Counted from the first letter of the stretch, positions 1 through 11,218 are shown. The stretch: 64,000 nt of DNA from Rhizodiscina lignyota (GCA_010015805.1 ML978138.1:462384-526383); one strand, 5' to 3'. The notes: a model not told the origin generated them from the sequence alone. Made by a program: numbers and translations.

Positions 1-414
1 GCAGGGGAGCTCGAAGTCACGCCCACCTTAACTAAAGCCTTTCTCAGTACTTTAAGGAATCAGAATCTCATATTGAATCTGATATCCGGATCGTGGTCGC
101 CCGCGCCGCAGTTCACAAATCTGATTTCGCACGCGCCGGAGATGAATACCTTAGTACTAGCGTCTGAGACGATTTACTCTTCTGCGTCACTATCTACCTT
201 CACCGAGGCGCTAATTGGGATTTTGAAACGCGTGCGTATGGGCAAAGCAATGGTTGCCGCAAAGCGCGTGTACTTCGGCGTTGGCGGGAGCGTCGACACC
301 TTCAAGACTGAGTGTGCTGGTGGAGGGGCGGTAGCGTACGAGATTGACAACACAGGGATGGACTTGGATGCGAGTGGAGTGAGGAGGTGCTTGATGGAAG
401 TTCAGATGATGTGA
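1..414 (+). CDS. HPM1: Protein-histidine N-methyltransferase (HPM1/METTL18-like), C-terminal part
   Basis: Partial gene entering from the left edge in frame 1 and ending with TGA at 412-414. The open frame runs from base 1, so the apparent start inside it is only an internal TTG codon. The visible ~137 residues match the C-terminal half of the class I SAM-dependent methyltransferase that methylates a histidine of ribosomal protein uL3 (yeast Hpm1, human METTL18). The recognisable stretch is LVLASETIYS, followed by a conserved core with GKAMVAAKRVYFGVGGSVD and an ending RRCLMEVQMM. The SAM-binding N-terminal half lies outside the window. It is convergent with the lipin gene, with 266 bases between the stops. 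Family assignment is from memory of conserved motifs; the histidine-methyltransferase subfamily is more likely than a generic lysine methyltransferase. Confidence 0.75.
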   Translation, partial: AGELEVTPTLTKAFLSTLRNQNLILNLISGSWSPAPQFTNLISHAPEMNTLVLASETIYSSASLSTFTEALIGILKRVRMGKAMVAAKRVYFGVGGSVDTFKTECAGGGAVAYEIDNTGMDLDASGVRRCLMEVQMM

Positions 415-680
415 GGTCATTCTTGGTGATTTGTAAGATAGAAATGTTCGCCCCAAAGGGGCTACTTAAAAAGCACGCTGTCTCACAACCACCTGGGGGA
501 TATGTGCTCTAATCAAATGCCGTCGTTATTTGTCTAGTAATGCAATGTCTTGAAGTACGCTAGAGACAGATATGCAACCGCTGAAGCGCGACAGACCCAT
601 GACAAACCCAAACTCCATCCGCTATGCGTAAACATCAACCTATCCCGGCAAAGCAATCAACGAAATAAAACAGGCACGAC

Positions 681-3256
681 CTATGCCGGCAGAGCGACTG
701 TCTCACTCCCCCTCCGACTCTTCCGCTCCGGCGAATTCAAAATCAACTCCTGCAGCTCGCCATTCAAATCTGCATCCTTTGGCGGCTCCGAATACGAGAC
801 ATGCGGCGTTCTGTCGGCGCCGAGATTCAGAGCCTCCAGCTCATCCTCTGGCAGCAGCCCATTCTCATGCTCTTCCGGCTCTGCCACAAGACCTCCATCA
901 TATATATCAGAGTACATGGAATTCTCCATCTCCGAGTTGATCTCCTCATCCATACCATCGTCGCCTTCGATACTGTCGAGGATACTCGAGTTGCCCAAGC
1001 CCTCATCAATAGAGTCACGGCTGAAGTAACTCGCCTCCATATCTTCGCCCTCGCCGTACTCATCCTCGCTGCGCAATGTTGCATCGTCTTCGTCGTCGCT
1101 ATCATCGCTCTCGCTCGCCGAGAAATCGTCCAACTGCAGCGGTTGTTCGCGCCAATAATTAAAATCGGTGAACTCCTCGCCCCCCTCTTTAATCAGCATG
1201 CCAACAGGCGGGAAGTAGTGATCCACCAACTCGCGCATAGTAACGTACCCCGTGCGGTATGTGTTCAACGTGACCAAATCTAGACTGACTTCAGCGTTAG
1301 AATTGATAGTGAAAATCCTTTGTTGTGGGATGTTGACGCTACGATAGCTTAGCGCGTCAGTAAAGCGGTTTCCAAAGCCAGCGTAGAAGGGCGTTTCGCG
1401 CTGGTTGAAGAGCGACATGATATCCCTTAGACAGGCCATTTTGAAGACCTCCGGTTTGCGGAGATACACTTCGCGCTTCAACGCCGCCATTGTACGGTCG
1501 GGGCTCATGATCACTGGTCCTTTGGGGAGTTTGTATCCTTCCTGCTGCACACCGTTTAGATAGCCACGTGTGGTGTCGGCTTGGCCGACGCTGCGGCTCG
1601 TTAGGTAGAAGATATTGTAGCCGTTCGCTGAAATGTCGGTGTACAGCTTTGCGACGCCAAGATGCGTCCAGTCGCGGCCGATGCTGTTCATGAACTGGCC
1701 CATGACGTCTGATTTGGTGATGGTGCCATCGATGTCCGAGATGACAATGGGGGTCGTATAAGACCAGAGATAGATGAATGCTTGACAGACGGCGCGATTG
1801 ACGGTAAAGGACATGCTATTTCCTCCTGGATGGAGGTTGAGAGACTTCAGTTGGTCGCTCGTCAGACGGAGTGTCTTGGCATAGCTTTTCACCGGTTCAG
1901 ATGGAGGAGACGGTGGCTGCTCTGGAGAGGTCGGGGTCGATGAGAGCCCGAGAGCGGAATCAGAGTCATGGCGTTGGCGAGTGGGAGGAGCGAGTCCAGC
2001 ATCTATATCGTCCTGGTCGTCGTCGCTGTGATATCCAGGATCTGAAATGGCGTCTGAGGAACGCATAGCTGCTGGTTGAAGGCCTTTCAATTTCGCCGAA
2101 AGCTCCACCTTGCGATTTGCTGCGTCCTTCGCCTCTTCACTGCTGTAAATCCAAATGTTGCCATTCTCGTCTACGCCAATAAGTGCACCGATGTCATAGT
2201 CGCCTTCAAGCTCCTCCGAAAGCAGTTTACGAGCAATGACCTCCGCACGCAAGGCCTGCTCTTCCGTTGACTTGTACCCAGTCATGTCCAACATCAAATC
2301 GCCTGTCTCTGTTACCGTTGCAGGTATATTCGAGCTCCACAGCTTTTTCGACAAATTCACTGCGCGTGTCATAGCCTCGTTCTGTGAGACGGGAGGCGGA
2401 CTGCCTGTTCGGTTGAGCGCAACTTCGGTAGGCATGATATCTTCTGGTGGTTCTGACTGGCTTCTCCCCTGGTCAAACTGCCTAGCGAATGCAGACCTGA
2501 CGGAGGGTGGAATATCATCTTCTGTTATTGACCGTCGAATGGTTGGCACCGGCGCCGACCAATCACCTGATGTTGGCCTGGCCGGCGATTCAGTTGGCGA
2601 AGTTGCACGAGGTGTTGAATCGCCTAAAGCTCCGTTAGACATAATGTTCCTGTTCTAACAGTCCTAAAGTTGTAATTCCACCCACCTCCATCACTTGTTG
2701 ACCGTATCAGTGAGGGATGATCCGCAGACGCATCATCCAATGCCGCCTTTGTAACAACTGGCGATGTTATGCTCAGGTCTAACGGCTCTGGTTCTGGTAG
2801 GTCGCCATTCGGAGGTGCGGATGGATGTGGCTGAGGCGACGCTTCAGGAGAGACCAAAGGCGATGTTTGCATGGCTTCGGGTATGCTCTCGGTGGTCTCG
2901 AATACAAAAAACGCTTCACCACCTTCGCCGAGTTTCATGGGATAGTCTTGCTTGACATCGTTGACGGTGAATTGGACCTGTCATATGTTCAGCGGACGCG
3001 GACGTGACACTGCTCTCCATCCACGAACCTTCTTGTCTGATGGCCGGAGAAGCTGGATCTTTCCAAAGCGGACGTGGAATGGCGAGCAAGCCAGCGAACC
3101 TATGCCTTTTTAGCAGCTGTTCCATGCATGGCTTCCAGATGAATTACCATCCTGCTGTTCCACCACAATGACGTCGATGGCACCGCTCAGGGTGGCGGGA
3201 TTAATAGAATTCCATGTCTTCGACACCGATCCGGAGATTGACCTAATGTACTGCAT
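681..3256 (-). CDS. PAH1: Phosphatidate phosphatase, lipin family (PAH1/Ned1/Smp2)
   Basis: Mg-dependent phosphatidate phosphatase converting phosphatidic acid to diacylglycerol at the ER/nuclear envelope; it controls triacylglycerol and phospholipid synthesis. Four exons are proposed: 3256-3148, 3099-3029, 2977-2703 and 2649-681, about 807 residues. Exons 1-3 encode the N-LIP domain, starting MQYIRSISGSVSKTW with SPFHVRFGK and MKLGEGGEAFFVFET further on. Exon 4 carries the second half, including the HAD-type LNS2 domain with the catalytic DxDxT motif as DIDGTITKSD, then a long acidic tail. The first two introns are clear and in phase. The third (about 2650-2702, 53 nt) joins disordered sequence and its borders are uncertain. 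The start was chosen because the N-LIP domain begins at its methionine. It is divergent from the FN3 gene. Confidence 0.9.
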
Positions 3257-3888
3257 GTTGTATTGTTCGTCAGGCTCAGGCAGGCACGCAGCCGCCGTAT
3301 GGCCCTGAGTTGTATGCGTTAAGCCGGTGCCTAGCGGTCAAAGAATGTATTTATGTCGGAATTGTGTGGAGTAGCGCGCAAGCAAATCAGCAATTCTCGG
3401 CGTGTAAGTGAGGCCCGACACTTGTACTTCGACGGCAGAGGGAGGAATGGGTGTAATATGGGTGGACGCGGTTGAGCGGTGGTTGAATGAGAGCGTTGAG
3501 CAGTGAGACAAGGGTGCGTGCGGCGTGCAGAAGAAGAGAGCAGAAGAACGCAGGCCGCTAGATTAAATGTGTGTATGAGGGTGGTTGAAAGTGTAAAAAG
3601 GAGTGGAGAGCTGCGAATTGAAGGTTCAGTTCTTATGAGTGTCGGACAAACTCTCCGTCATCTCCTCGTGCTCGTTGCGTTGCGTTGCCATGCGATGCGC
3701 GTCACGAGCAACAAACTACCTACGATCCCTGTCGGCCACCCCTGTCGGCCGCCGGCCCGAAATGTCCGCCTCCTCTCGCTCGGCCCTGCAGCGACGTCCC
3801 TTAGTCCTAAGGTCCCTCACATGTGTCTGCGGCCAGCGACGAACAACTCCATCCAACCTCACCCCTCACCCACCGTCCGCCGCCTGAG
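3257..3888. promoter_or_regulatory. Divergent intergenic region, lipin and FN3 genes
   Basis: About 630 bases between two start codons, so it must carry both promoters and 5' leaders. Around 3725-3780 it is GC-rich, with the short word TGTCGGCC repeated. Short open frames cross it on the plus strand but none looks like protein. I see no further structure. Confidence 0.5.
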
Positions 3889-6800
3889 ATGGCGTCTCCA
3901 ACTGGCCTGCTGCACTGGCACACCGATGCCGTGGCCACGATGGAGATCCTCTCAAAGTTTGCCGACTTCACCGAGACCTGGTTCAAGAGCGTGACCATCT
4001 GCATCGCCGCCTTCTGGCTGTCGTACCGCATCTACCAGGTCATCCTGAAGCCCGTCAACGAGCTGGTCGACCTGCTTGGCCTCGAGGTCCCCGACGCGCC
4101 GAGCGTCTCCCTCGCTGGCATCAAGGCGGACGGTGTCCTGCTAGGATGGAAACCTCCCGATGCGCACAGCTCAGTCTCGAAGCACCATGTTCTGATCAAC
4201 GGCATAAATATTGGCGAGGTCTCCTCGCGCGAGAATTCAGTTACTATCAACAACCTCAAACCTGACCATTCTTACACCGTGCGCGTCATAGCGGCCAATG
4301 CGAACTTTCAATCTGCGAGCGAACCTATTCGATTCACCACCAAACCTGCCTCGTCTGGAGACTTTTTCTGCTCGCCTCACGACGACCATGAACCGAGGGC
4401 AGCTGAAGAAACGGGCGAGAAAGTCCCAACGGTCCTACCATGCAAGGCTCTCTTCGAACCAAATCTCCAACTCACCCCACCGCCTCCTTTGACCCGCGAG
4501 CACAGCAACAGTCTATCCCAGAAAAGAAGCCCCCAAGCGCGCCGGGTATCGCCAATAATGACCGGTGCTGATGTTCGCGCAGTGTACGAAGACCAGAGCG
4601 AGCAGGAAGAGTCTGTCCGAATTCTCACGGAAAGGCTCGAAAGCCTGCGTCGCGAGATTGAGGAGGCGGAGCGGCAGGAGAAAGACGAAGCGGAGGACTT
4701 TGAGACTACGAAAACCAGCCTTACAGACGAGCGTGATAGGTTCAAGCAACAAGTAAAAGAGAAAGATGACACGAGCAAAGACATTCGCAAAGAGACTAAC
4801 AAGTTGGAGGTCGAGAACCGTCAGGCACAAGCGCGCAAGAATACCGCAGACAGGAAATTCCAGGACAAGAGGAAAGAGCGCAAGAAGCTGCAGGACGACA
4901 TTGCGCGCTGGGATAAGGAGATTGAGAAGTTCCAGGCGGACGCGGAGAAGGTGCTGCGACAGCGGGAAGAGTTTGAAAGCGAGACAAAGCAAAAGCTTGA
5001 TGAGCACCGCGACAAGCTGGCGAGCAAGCAGAATGATAACAAAGATTTGGAGGATGAAAATAGAGAGAAGAATGCGCTGATCAAATCGCTAGAGGAGGAG
5101 AAGAAGACCATCTCTGCAGGCGATGGAGAACCAATCCAACAGGCTGGAGAGAGTGTGATTGTGGATAATGAGGTGAGGGAGTGGGAAGAGAAACTACGGA
5201 TGCTGCAGAACCGATATCAGATGGCGTGGAGCCAAATGATGCAGGCGGAGACCGTGTTCAATCAATGCCACCGGCATCTTGAGAGTCTGCAACAGCGAAG
5301 GCTAAGTTCGCCGCAGCTGTTTGCACAGACGCCTACTCTCGAAGCCGCACCTGTTACGCGACATGGCAGCAATCGACGACAACGAGCGAGCAGCATGCGC
5401 AGCGAAATCCACTCTCCGTCGACTGCTGTCTATCCTGGCGTCAGCGGGCCGCCATTCAACAATAGCATCTCCAGTATCTCTCCCACCTTCTCCGGTGGCT
5501 CTCCGTTTTTCAATATGAATAACGGGATGACTTTAGAGCCTCAAGAAGCACCACGACGACCGTTATCATTGACGCAGGCCCAGGCCGATGCTCTGACTGG
5601 TGGCGCACCAATGAGTCCATCCACAGAGGGGGCTCTGCTTCCTTCTGGCTTACTTACAGATGATGCTGACCAAGGCGCTTCTGATATAGAGGGAGACAAG
5701 AAGAGCGCCGATGTTCCGAGATCGAGCGGTCAGAGACCGAGACCTCCTTCGATGAGCGGCGATTCAGCATCGTTGAATGCGAGCAACAGGAATTCAGTCG
5801 CTTTACCAGGTCTGGGCGCTATCCCTGGCTTGGGCCCAGCGTTCGATCCTCCAACTCGCGTTCCAAGCTCACCGGTGTCTGCAGACAGTCGCTCGCCCAG
5901 CGTGTTTGCGAGTCCGAAAGACAGTACTAGCAACTTGTCACATCTCCAAAACGATAGTTTTCCAGAACCTGATAGGCGCTCGATTCGATCCAACACAGGT
6001 TCTTCCCGCGGCACCACATCCAGATTCTCGAACATTCTTAATCTGCGTCAGAGAGGGAAGGCAAGCACTGACGAAGGCCCCATGCTAGGCTCACTCAAAG
6101 CTGCCCATACGCAATCTCTGCCACGGCAAGACCCGCCTGGTCAAGATGGGAATGGTGGTCGTCGCAGAGGCAGTCACTCCGGTGGAGGATGGATGCAACC
6201 ACTCTCAAATGCCTTCTCGCGTAATATTGGTAGCAGTGGTAAGGGCGCTGCAGATCCAGCAGAAGAAAACGCAGCACCGAGCGAGTCGAGATTCCGTCAC
6301 ATATCAAATATATTTCCACGATCGAAGGAGGGTGAGAACCCGGGCTTCTTTGGCACTAGCTTGATCAAACCAACTGCCTCTCAACGGCCGCCATCGACTC
6401 ATTCTAGTGAGAATCCATTCCCTCGCCCTTCAACCGGTAGCCACCAGTTCGGCTGGCCTGTTGGTCCAGGTGTTGAAGGCCCGAATCAGCGCACAAGCCC
6501 ACTAGGCCCAGATTGGATGGGTCCCACTGGCTCCGGACCTTGGTCACGTGTGCCATCAAGAAGACCTTCAGCTCACAGTGGCTTACCAGGTTCAAGTCAC
6601 GACTTGGCCATGCTCGATCCGAACGCGCTCGAACAGCCGCCACGCCGATCCCCCATGCCAATGCCGGTGCCAATTGGCGCTGGCCGGCCGCAGACCTCAC
6701 AGGGCCAGCCAAGCTCGGGTGAGAATACATCTGCGCCGCCTACACCTCCAAAACTCAACCCCGCTGCTCCAAGCTTCAATCTGTTCAGGCGCAGCAAGAA

Positions 6801-7632
6801 GACTGATGACAGTGAGAAAAAAGGCAAAGGCAAAGAGAAATCTGGAACCGAAGAACCATCGTCCAGCTCCATAGACCCTTCCGACGATGCCGACGATACT
6901 CCCGCCACCGGCCAAACCGAGACGCCCAGAGCCGAGCCCGCCACTCTGGCTTCTTCCTCGCCGCCAGAGTCGCGCAAATCCAAAGACACACGCTCCATAT
7001 CCACTGCTAATGACTCGATAGACATCTCCCTACCACGAGAGAGTCTCGAACGCTCTCAATCCCGCACGCCATCGGAGGGCTTTTCAGGCACCCCGAACAG
7101 CGGCCTTGCTCTCACGCCGCAGCTGTCCGCGAAGGAGGGCGGCAAGGAGAGCTTTATGCAGCGCCTCAGCCGCAAGACCAGCGCTACGGGCAGCAAGCTG
7201 AAGACGCCGTTCAGCAAGGAGACGAAAGGGATGGGGCTGTTTGGGAGCGGGAGGAAGGGTGCGACACCGACCTCCATTCCTATCTCCGCGGGTAGCGTGG
7301 ATGGGATGACGCCTGATGAGATGGACGAGGACGGGGGTGGGACGTTGAGTCGCAGTGTGGATAGTATGCCGAGTAGCGGGTTTGGAGGGGGGAGTCCGTT
7401 GGTGGGCGCGATGACGAATGAGAGCGTGGGTGTGAATGCGAAAGGGAAAGACAAGGAGAATCGGAGTAGTGGGAGGAGCTGGAGCAGTTTGAAGTTGTCA
7501 AGCAAGAAGAAGGATAGGGATAGGGAAAGGGAGAAGGATCGCGCGCCGAGCATCAATGATTCGATGGCGAGCGAGACGGGAGATGAGTTGGATGAGGGAA
7601 TGCTGCCTGAGGGGGCTACGCCTACGGGCTGA
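3889..7632 (+). CDS. Membrane-anchored fibronectin-III and coiled-coil protein
   Basis: Single-exon gene of about 1247 residues. The frame is open upstream to 3823, but that position is GTG; the first ATG is 3889. A hydrophobic segment (residues about 34-50, SVTICIAAFWLSYRIYQVIL) could anchor it in a membrane. A fibronectin type III domain follows (about 70-155: VPDAPSVSLAGI, a tryptophan in VLLGWKPP, and a closing YTVRVIAANANF strand). A strongly charged coiled coil follows (about 230-440, rich in E, K, R, Q), then roughly 700 residues of low-complexity Ser/Pro/Gly/Asn sequence and a basic Lys/Ser-rich tail. Similar proteins in other filamentous fungi are usually called fibronectin type III domain proteins of unknown role. 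A scaffold tethered to a membrane is an inference from this layout. Confidence 0.85.
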   Translation: MASPTGLLHWHTDAVATMEILSKFADFTETWFKSVTICIAAFWLSYRIYQVILKPVNELVDLLGLEVPDAPSVSLAGIKADGVLLGWKPPDAHSSVSKHHVLINGINIGEVSSRENSVTINNLKPDHSYTVRVIAANANFQSASEPIRFTTKPASSGDFFCSPHDDHEPRAAEETGEKVPTVLPCKALFEPNLQLTPPPPLTREHSNSLSQKRSPQARRVSPIMTGADVRAVYEDQSEQEESVRILTERLESLRREIEEAERQEKDEAEDFETTKTSLTDERDRFKQQVKEKDDTSKDIRKETNKLEVENRQAQARKNTADRKFQDKRKERKKLQDDIARWDKEIEKFQADAEKVLRQREEFESETKQKLDEHRDKLASKQNDNKDLEDENREKNALIKSLEEEKKTISAGDGEPIQQAGESVIVDNEVREWEEKLRMLQNRYQMAWSQMMQAETVFNQCHRHLESLQQRRLSSPQLFAQTPTLEAAPVTRHGSNRRQRASSMRSEIHSPSTAVYPGVSGPPFNNSISSISPTFSGGSPFFNMNNGMTLEPQEAPRRPLSLTQAQADALTGGAPMSPSTEGALLPSGLLTDDADQGASDIEGDKKSADVPRSSGQRPRPPSMSGDSASLNASNRNSVALPGLGAIPGLGPAFDPPTRVPSSPVSADSRSPSVFASPKDSTSNLSHLQNDSFPEPDRRSIRSNTGSSRGTTSRFSNILNLRQRGKASTDEGPMLGSLKAAHTQSLPRQDPPGQDGNGGRRRGSHSGGGWMQPLSNAFSRNIGSSGKGAADPAEENAAPSESRFRHISNIFPRSKEGENPGFFGTSLIKPTASQRPPSTHSSENPFPRPSTGSHQFGWPVGPGVEGPNQRTSPLGPDWMGPTGSGPWSRVPSRRPSAHSGLPGSSHDLAMLDPNALEQPPRRSPMPMPVPIGAGRPQTSQGQPSSGENTSAPPTPPKLNPAAPSFNLFRRSKKTDDSEKKGKGKEKSGTEEPSSSSIDPSDDADDTPATGQTETPRAEPATLASSSPPESRKSKDTRSISTANDSIDISLPRESLERSQSRTPSEGFSGTPNSGLALTPQLSAKEGGKESFMQRLSRKTSATGSKLKTPFSKETKGMGLFGSGRKGATPTSIPISAGSVDGMTPDEMDEDGGGTLSRSVDSMPSSGFGGGSPLVGAMTNESVGVNAKGKDKENRSSGRSWSSLKLSSKKKDRDREREKDRAPSINDSMASETGDELDEGMLPEGATPTG

Positions 7633-8328
7633 GATGAGAGGCTGTTGTACAGCTTTCATAGAGACTATTCGTTTCAAAGATATGAATTCTATGTTTCTGC
7701 TCTACTTGTCCATAAAAAGTGAAGTTGCAATATACACTCTGTAACCATGCAGATACATTAGAACCGGTTTCAGATACCTAGTATGTATATAGTTGGAGCA
7801 TATTTGCGCTAGCCACATCCGGCAAAGTACGCTCGGAAAGTCTGGAAAGGGGGGACGTGAACAAATCTTCCGTTCTCTTCCTTCAACTCCACAATCTGCC
7901 AGAGAGCAGTTGTGTTCTCGGGGTCAAGCCTGTCAATGGCAGGATTTATGTTCCATGCTTGCCGTTTCCAAAAGGCGGTAGCATGTCAGCACTTGGCAAG
8001 CACCAGTTTACATCTTTTGGTGGCGGCCACCGATGAACGCCGTGAAATCATGCCAACCCTCTTATTGCCGGGTATATCAAAACCAAACTAGGAGAGCAAG
8101 ATCACATATGGGCCTTAGTGCTCGCGGGCTTAACTTTATGCAGATGGCTCTTATGGTCCCTCCACTAACTGTCAGACCATCATTGCAAACGGTGGCAGGG
8201 GAGCACCAATTCCGCGTTTAGTATATATGGAGGTAGGTAGGCTGATTATAGAGAGCTAGATACTCTGACAACTCCTCTTTCTCGTCAATTTTGTTTGTAT
8301 TTTGAGATTCGAATCCCTTGTGCTGAAG
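7633..8328. other. Intergenic region before the SDR gene
   Basis: About 700 bases, holding the 3' end of the FN3 gene and the promoter and leader of the SDR gene. No coding frame or repeat stands out. Confidence 0.4.
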
Positions 8329-9294
8329 ATGTCTAAACGACTTGAAAACAAGGCCGCCATTGTTACTGGATCTTCCTCTGGCATCGGCCGCGCCATCGCT
8401 ATCGCTTTTCATCGTGAAGGGGCCAAAGTTATCTGTGCTGACATACGGGAGAGCTCTCCGAAAGATGAGGATGCGTCTACTCCTACTCATGAAACAATCC
8501 TTAGTGACGGAGGTTACGCAATCTTTGTGAAGACGGATGTGACAATCGCTGCGGACATTGAGAGCCTTGTTCAAGTGGCAGTACAGAAGGCTGGCAGATT
8601 AGACATGTGCGTTCTTGAGAAACATGGCTCTTCTCCTTTCTAAGTTGCTGATACTCAGCAGCATGGTGAACAACGCTGGAGTGGGACTCGAAGCAGATAA
8701 CCCGCACCCCATTTGGGAATTCCCTGAAGACATGTGGGATGCCACGATCAACATTAATCTCAAAGGAGCATTCCTCGGCTGCAAATACGCCGCAAAGCAA
8801 ATGATGAAGCAGGATCCTGGCGCCAATGGCGACAGAGGTTGGATCATCAACATGGGAAGTGTGCTCGGCCAGGTTGCTGCTGCAAACGTCGGTGAGTATT
8901 ATAATCTGCTTGCAATCTTTTCGGTCTACTTGCTCACTGGAAGTGAATAGCGTCCTACTGCAGTTCGAAGCACGGCATTAACGGGATCACGAAAGTGGCT
9001 GCGCTGGACTGTGCGCCTTACCGGATCCATTGCAATGCCCTTTGCCCTAGTTGTACGTCTAGGTAACTACTGTCGCGATGTCTCAGTGCTGACGTTAAGC
9101 TTGTAGGGGTTACGACTCCATTAACAAAGGGTATCTTCGCCGCTGCGGGAGATCAGTTGGCTGCACTGCATCCATTCCGTGGCCTTGGTACGACAGACGA
9201 TGTTGCGAAAGCTGCGGTATTTCTCGCCTCCGAGGACAACTCGTGGATGACAGGTGCGATGATGGTAGTCGATGGAGGAATGACCGCGCAATAA
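8329..9294 (+). CDS. Short-chain dehydrogenase/reductase (SDR)
   Basis: Classical SDR, an NAD(P)-dependent oxidoreductase of unknown substrate. Four exons: 8329-8606, 8662-8891, 8951-9052 and 9107-9294, with introns of 54-59 nt, all GT-AG and in phase, giving 265 residues, the usual size for the family. The Rossmann glycine motif TGSSSGIG lies near residue 14. The NNAG structural motif appears only after splicing intron 1. The catalytic serine is in IINMGSVLG, and the Tyr-x-x-x-Lys pair reads YCSSK across the intron 2 junction. The C-terminus has the typical GAMMVVDGGMTAQ ending. No obvious pathway partner is adjacent; the next gene is convergent. Glucose/3-oxoacyl reductase-like members look most similar, but the substrate cannot be read from the sequence. 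Confidence 0.92.
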
Positions 9295-9884
9295 CTGAGA
9301 AGATGGTTGTAATTTTCCGAGTTGGCATAAGATGCTGAAGTTTGATTACAGTCATGATCGCTGTCTGTCCAATTGACACACGAGAAATTGAAATTGAAAT
9401 GAGATCTCTAATTACATTCTTACGAGTTGGCACGTTTGAGGAACCCAAAATACTTGACCGCCGTGCTCCGTAAGTGTGCGGAGATCTTGCACTCAGGGTA
9501 AGTAAGAGTATCTGTTAAAGTACAGTCGTGGGTTTCTCAGAGTGTACTAAACAATGGCGAATCCTTAGGAAACATGCACGCTCTGTAAAGTCCAGAGGTC
9601 ATACGCCATTGCTGTTTGGTGTCTTGAAAGCTACGACCGACCTTTTTGTCGCTCGAAGCACCTCAGCACGCAATGCATCCAAAGTTTGAATAAGTACTTC
9701 ATTGTCATTGTTCCCTAGTATTCTCATGAACGATAGTACAACATGGTTAGTATTAGGATTACCGCTTTCCTTGGATCCTTTGCTATCTAACCACTGTCCG
9801 TCAATTCCTGGATGTCACGGTAGTGCTGTCGCTTCGTCCGGTAACCCCATACATCTAATGCACGTTAGTCATGTGCATTGCAGT
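9295..9884. other. Convergent intergenic region
   Basis: About 590 bases between the stops of the SDR gene and the F-box-like gene. It probably contains both 3' UTRs. No coding frame is convincing. Confidence 0.4.
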
Positions 9885-10748
9885 TCAATGGCTTCGGCGT
9901 ACCGCTAACATATCACGAGGAGTCTCCTTCACATTGATACCTCCGTCCTCCTTCATCGTCTCCTTGCGGCTCCAGACTTCCGTGTGCGGCCAGTTCCGCT
10001 CCCTGAGGATCTTATGCAGGACCTTGATACCTCCCGGATTGATAGCAGGGAATGTCTGCGGATGGTATTGCACGAAGCTATCTAAACGCACAAGCTCGAG
10101 ATCTTCCAGCACGTCGTAGTCTTCTTCGGCTGGACCCGGAACGTCGAACACGAGAGCCACTTCTCGCAGAACAGGCATCACTTGAATGAGGTCTTGAACA
10201 ACCTTGACACAGTCCCTCTGATAAGTATTGCGGCCCCTGAGATCCATGCCACCGTACTGGCCGAGAACGATTCGACACTGAGTGACGTGCACGAGGAACG
10301 GCATTGCGGGCGCATACTTTCGTGCAATCTCTGTATCGAGCCGATTTTCGAGGGAACAGTCGTGTGCCTGAGGGTCGATCTCGAAATAGCGAAGGCGTAG
10401 AAGCTCCTCAATCGCCTCCTCCCGCAATTGTCGACACGCGTGAAGCACCGGTGCGTGGATTGAAGAACCCAGCTTAACTTTGACGCGATGTAGGCCGAAC
10501 TCTAGCAACGGATAGATGGGTGATGAAAAGAGATCTGCGCGTCGGCCCGGAGAAGGTGATGAAGCAGCGGTGGAGGAGGCATCTTCGCCTGTGCTTGGAC
10601 GGACAATGAGGTATTGAAGGATCTGGTTCCGCAGCTCTCGTGGTAGTGTGAGCAGGTGCTTAAGCTGTTCATCCTTGCTTTGTTCTGCGGCCTCGCTGTT
10701 GCGAGTGAAGTGTTCGTTGTAAGTGCTGTGGGGACTGCTCGGCAACAT
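9885..10748 (-). CDS. F-box/2EXR-like protein A
   Basis: Single-exon gene of 287 residues starting at ATG 10748. After a short polar N-terminus it has LLTLPRELRNQILQYLIV, the leucine/proline/arginine pattern that opens F-box and 2EXR-type domains in large lineage-expanded fungal families. Later comes VLHACRQLREEAIEELLRLRYFEI, matching the 'C+Q+R-E' segment that usually follows. No enzymatic motif is visible. Such proteins are often annotated as F-box adaptors of SCF ubiquitin ligases, but few have been tested. It is divergent from a second gene of the same type at 11219-12064, which suggests an old duplication, although the two share little beyond the N-terminal motifs. Confidence 0.75.
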   Translation of the reverse strand: MLPSSPHSTYNEHFTRNSEAAEQSKDEQLKHLLTLPRELRNQILQYLIVRPSTGEDASSTAASSPSPGRRADLFSSPIYPLLEFGLHRVKVKLGSSIHAPVLHACRQLREEAIEELLRLRYFEIDPQAHDCSLENRLDTEIARKYAPAMPFLVHVTQCRIVLGQYGGMDLRGRNTYQRDCVKVVQDLIQVMPVLREVALVFDVPGPAEEDYDVLEDLELVRLDSFVQYHPQTFPAINPGGIKVLHKILRERNWPHTEVWSRKETMKEDGGINVKETPRDMLAVRRSH

Positions 10749-11218
10749 CTTGGTTCCTTCGAGATTTCAATAATGTTCCTTGATGAGGGAAGCAGAGAGC
10801 ATCAGAATGGCTGGAGAAGATTTATGAGCACAGAAACATGATGTCATGAGGCAGTCACGAACGAGGTGTCCAGGTGTAAATAAAGGTTGAGGCCGAACGC
10901 CCTGGTGACTTGCCTTCTTCAACTTCACCACCCTCCTTTCTCTTTCCTTCCACATCACACAACACAACTTCTTGAAACAACTGCAATTGTTGCGTCAAAC
11001 GCATTCTCGCTCTATTGAAGCGAACATCTAGTAAGAAATGACGCGGTTTCTCAAAATCAGGACTTGTTACTCTCACAACACTCGCCAAAGCAGCCGGGTA
11101 AATGACGACGAGCAACAAACGCACTCCCCTCCTTATGGAGTGGGTGCCTAGTAAGACATGACGCACTCTACCAAAATCAGAGCTCGTTATTCTCACTAAA
11201 ACAGCTGGTCAAGCTTCA
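10749..11218. promoter_or_regulatory. Divergent promoter between the two F-box-like genes
   Basis: A 470-base shared upstream region. Its right half is occupied by the 120-bp direct repeat listed separately, which ends at the start codon of the plus-strand gene. The left half (10749-10980) shows nothing further. Confidence 0.5.

Noticed and set aside
73-414. Separate 113-residue gene starting at 73
   Set aside because: Base 73 is a TTG inside a frame open from base 1; the upstream residues continue the same methyltransferase fold, so this is the tail of a gene entering the window.
3823-3888. N-terminal extension of the FN3 protein to 3823
   Set aside because: The codon at 3823 is GTG; the first ATG in frame is 3889.
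8304-8318. tRNA T-loop-like word GATTCGAATCC
   Set aside because: No cloverleaf can be built around it; it lies in the leader of the SDR gene and is a short palindrome. Similar words at 29888 and 19382 lie within coding sequence.
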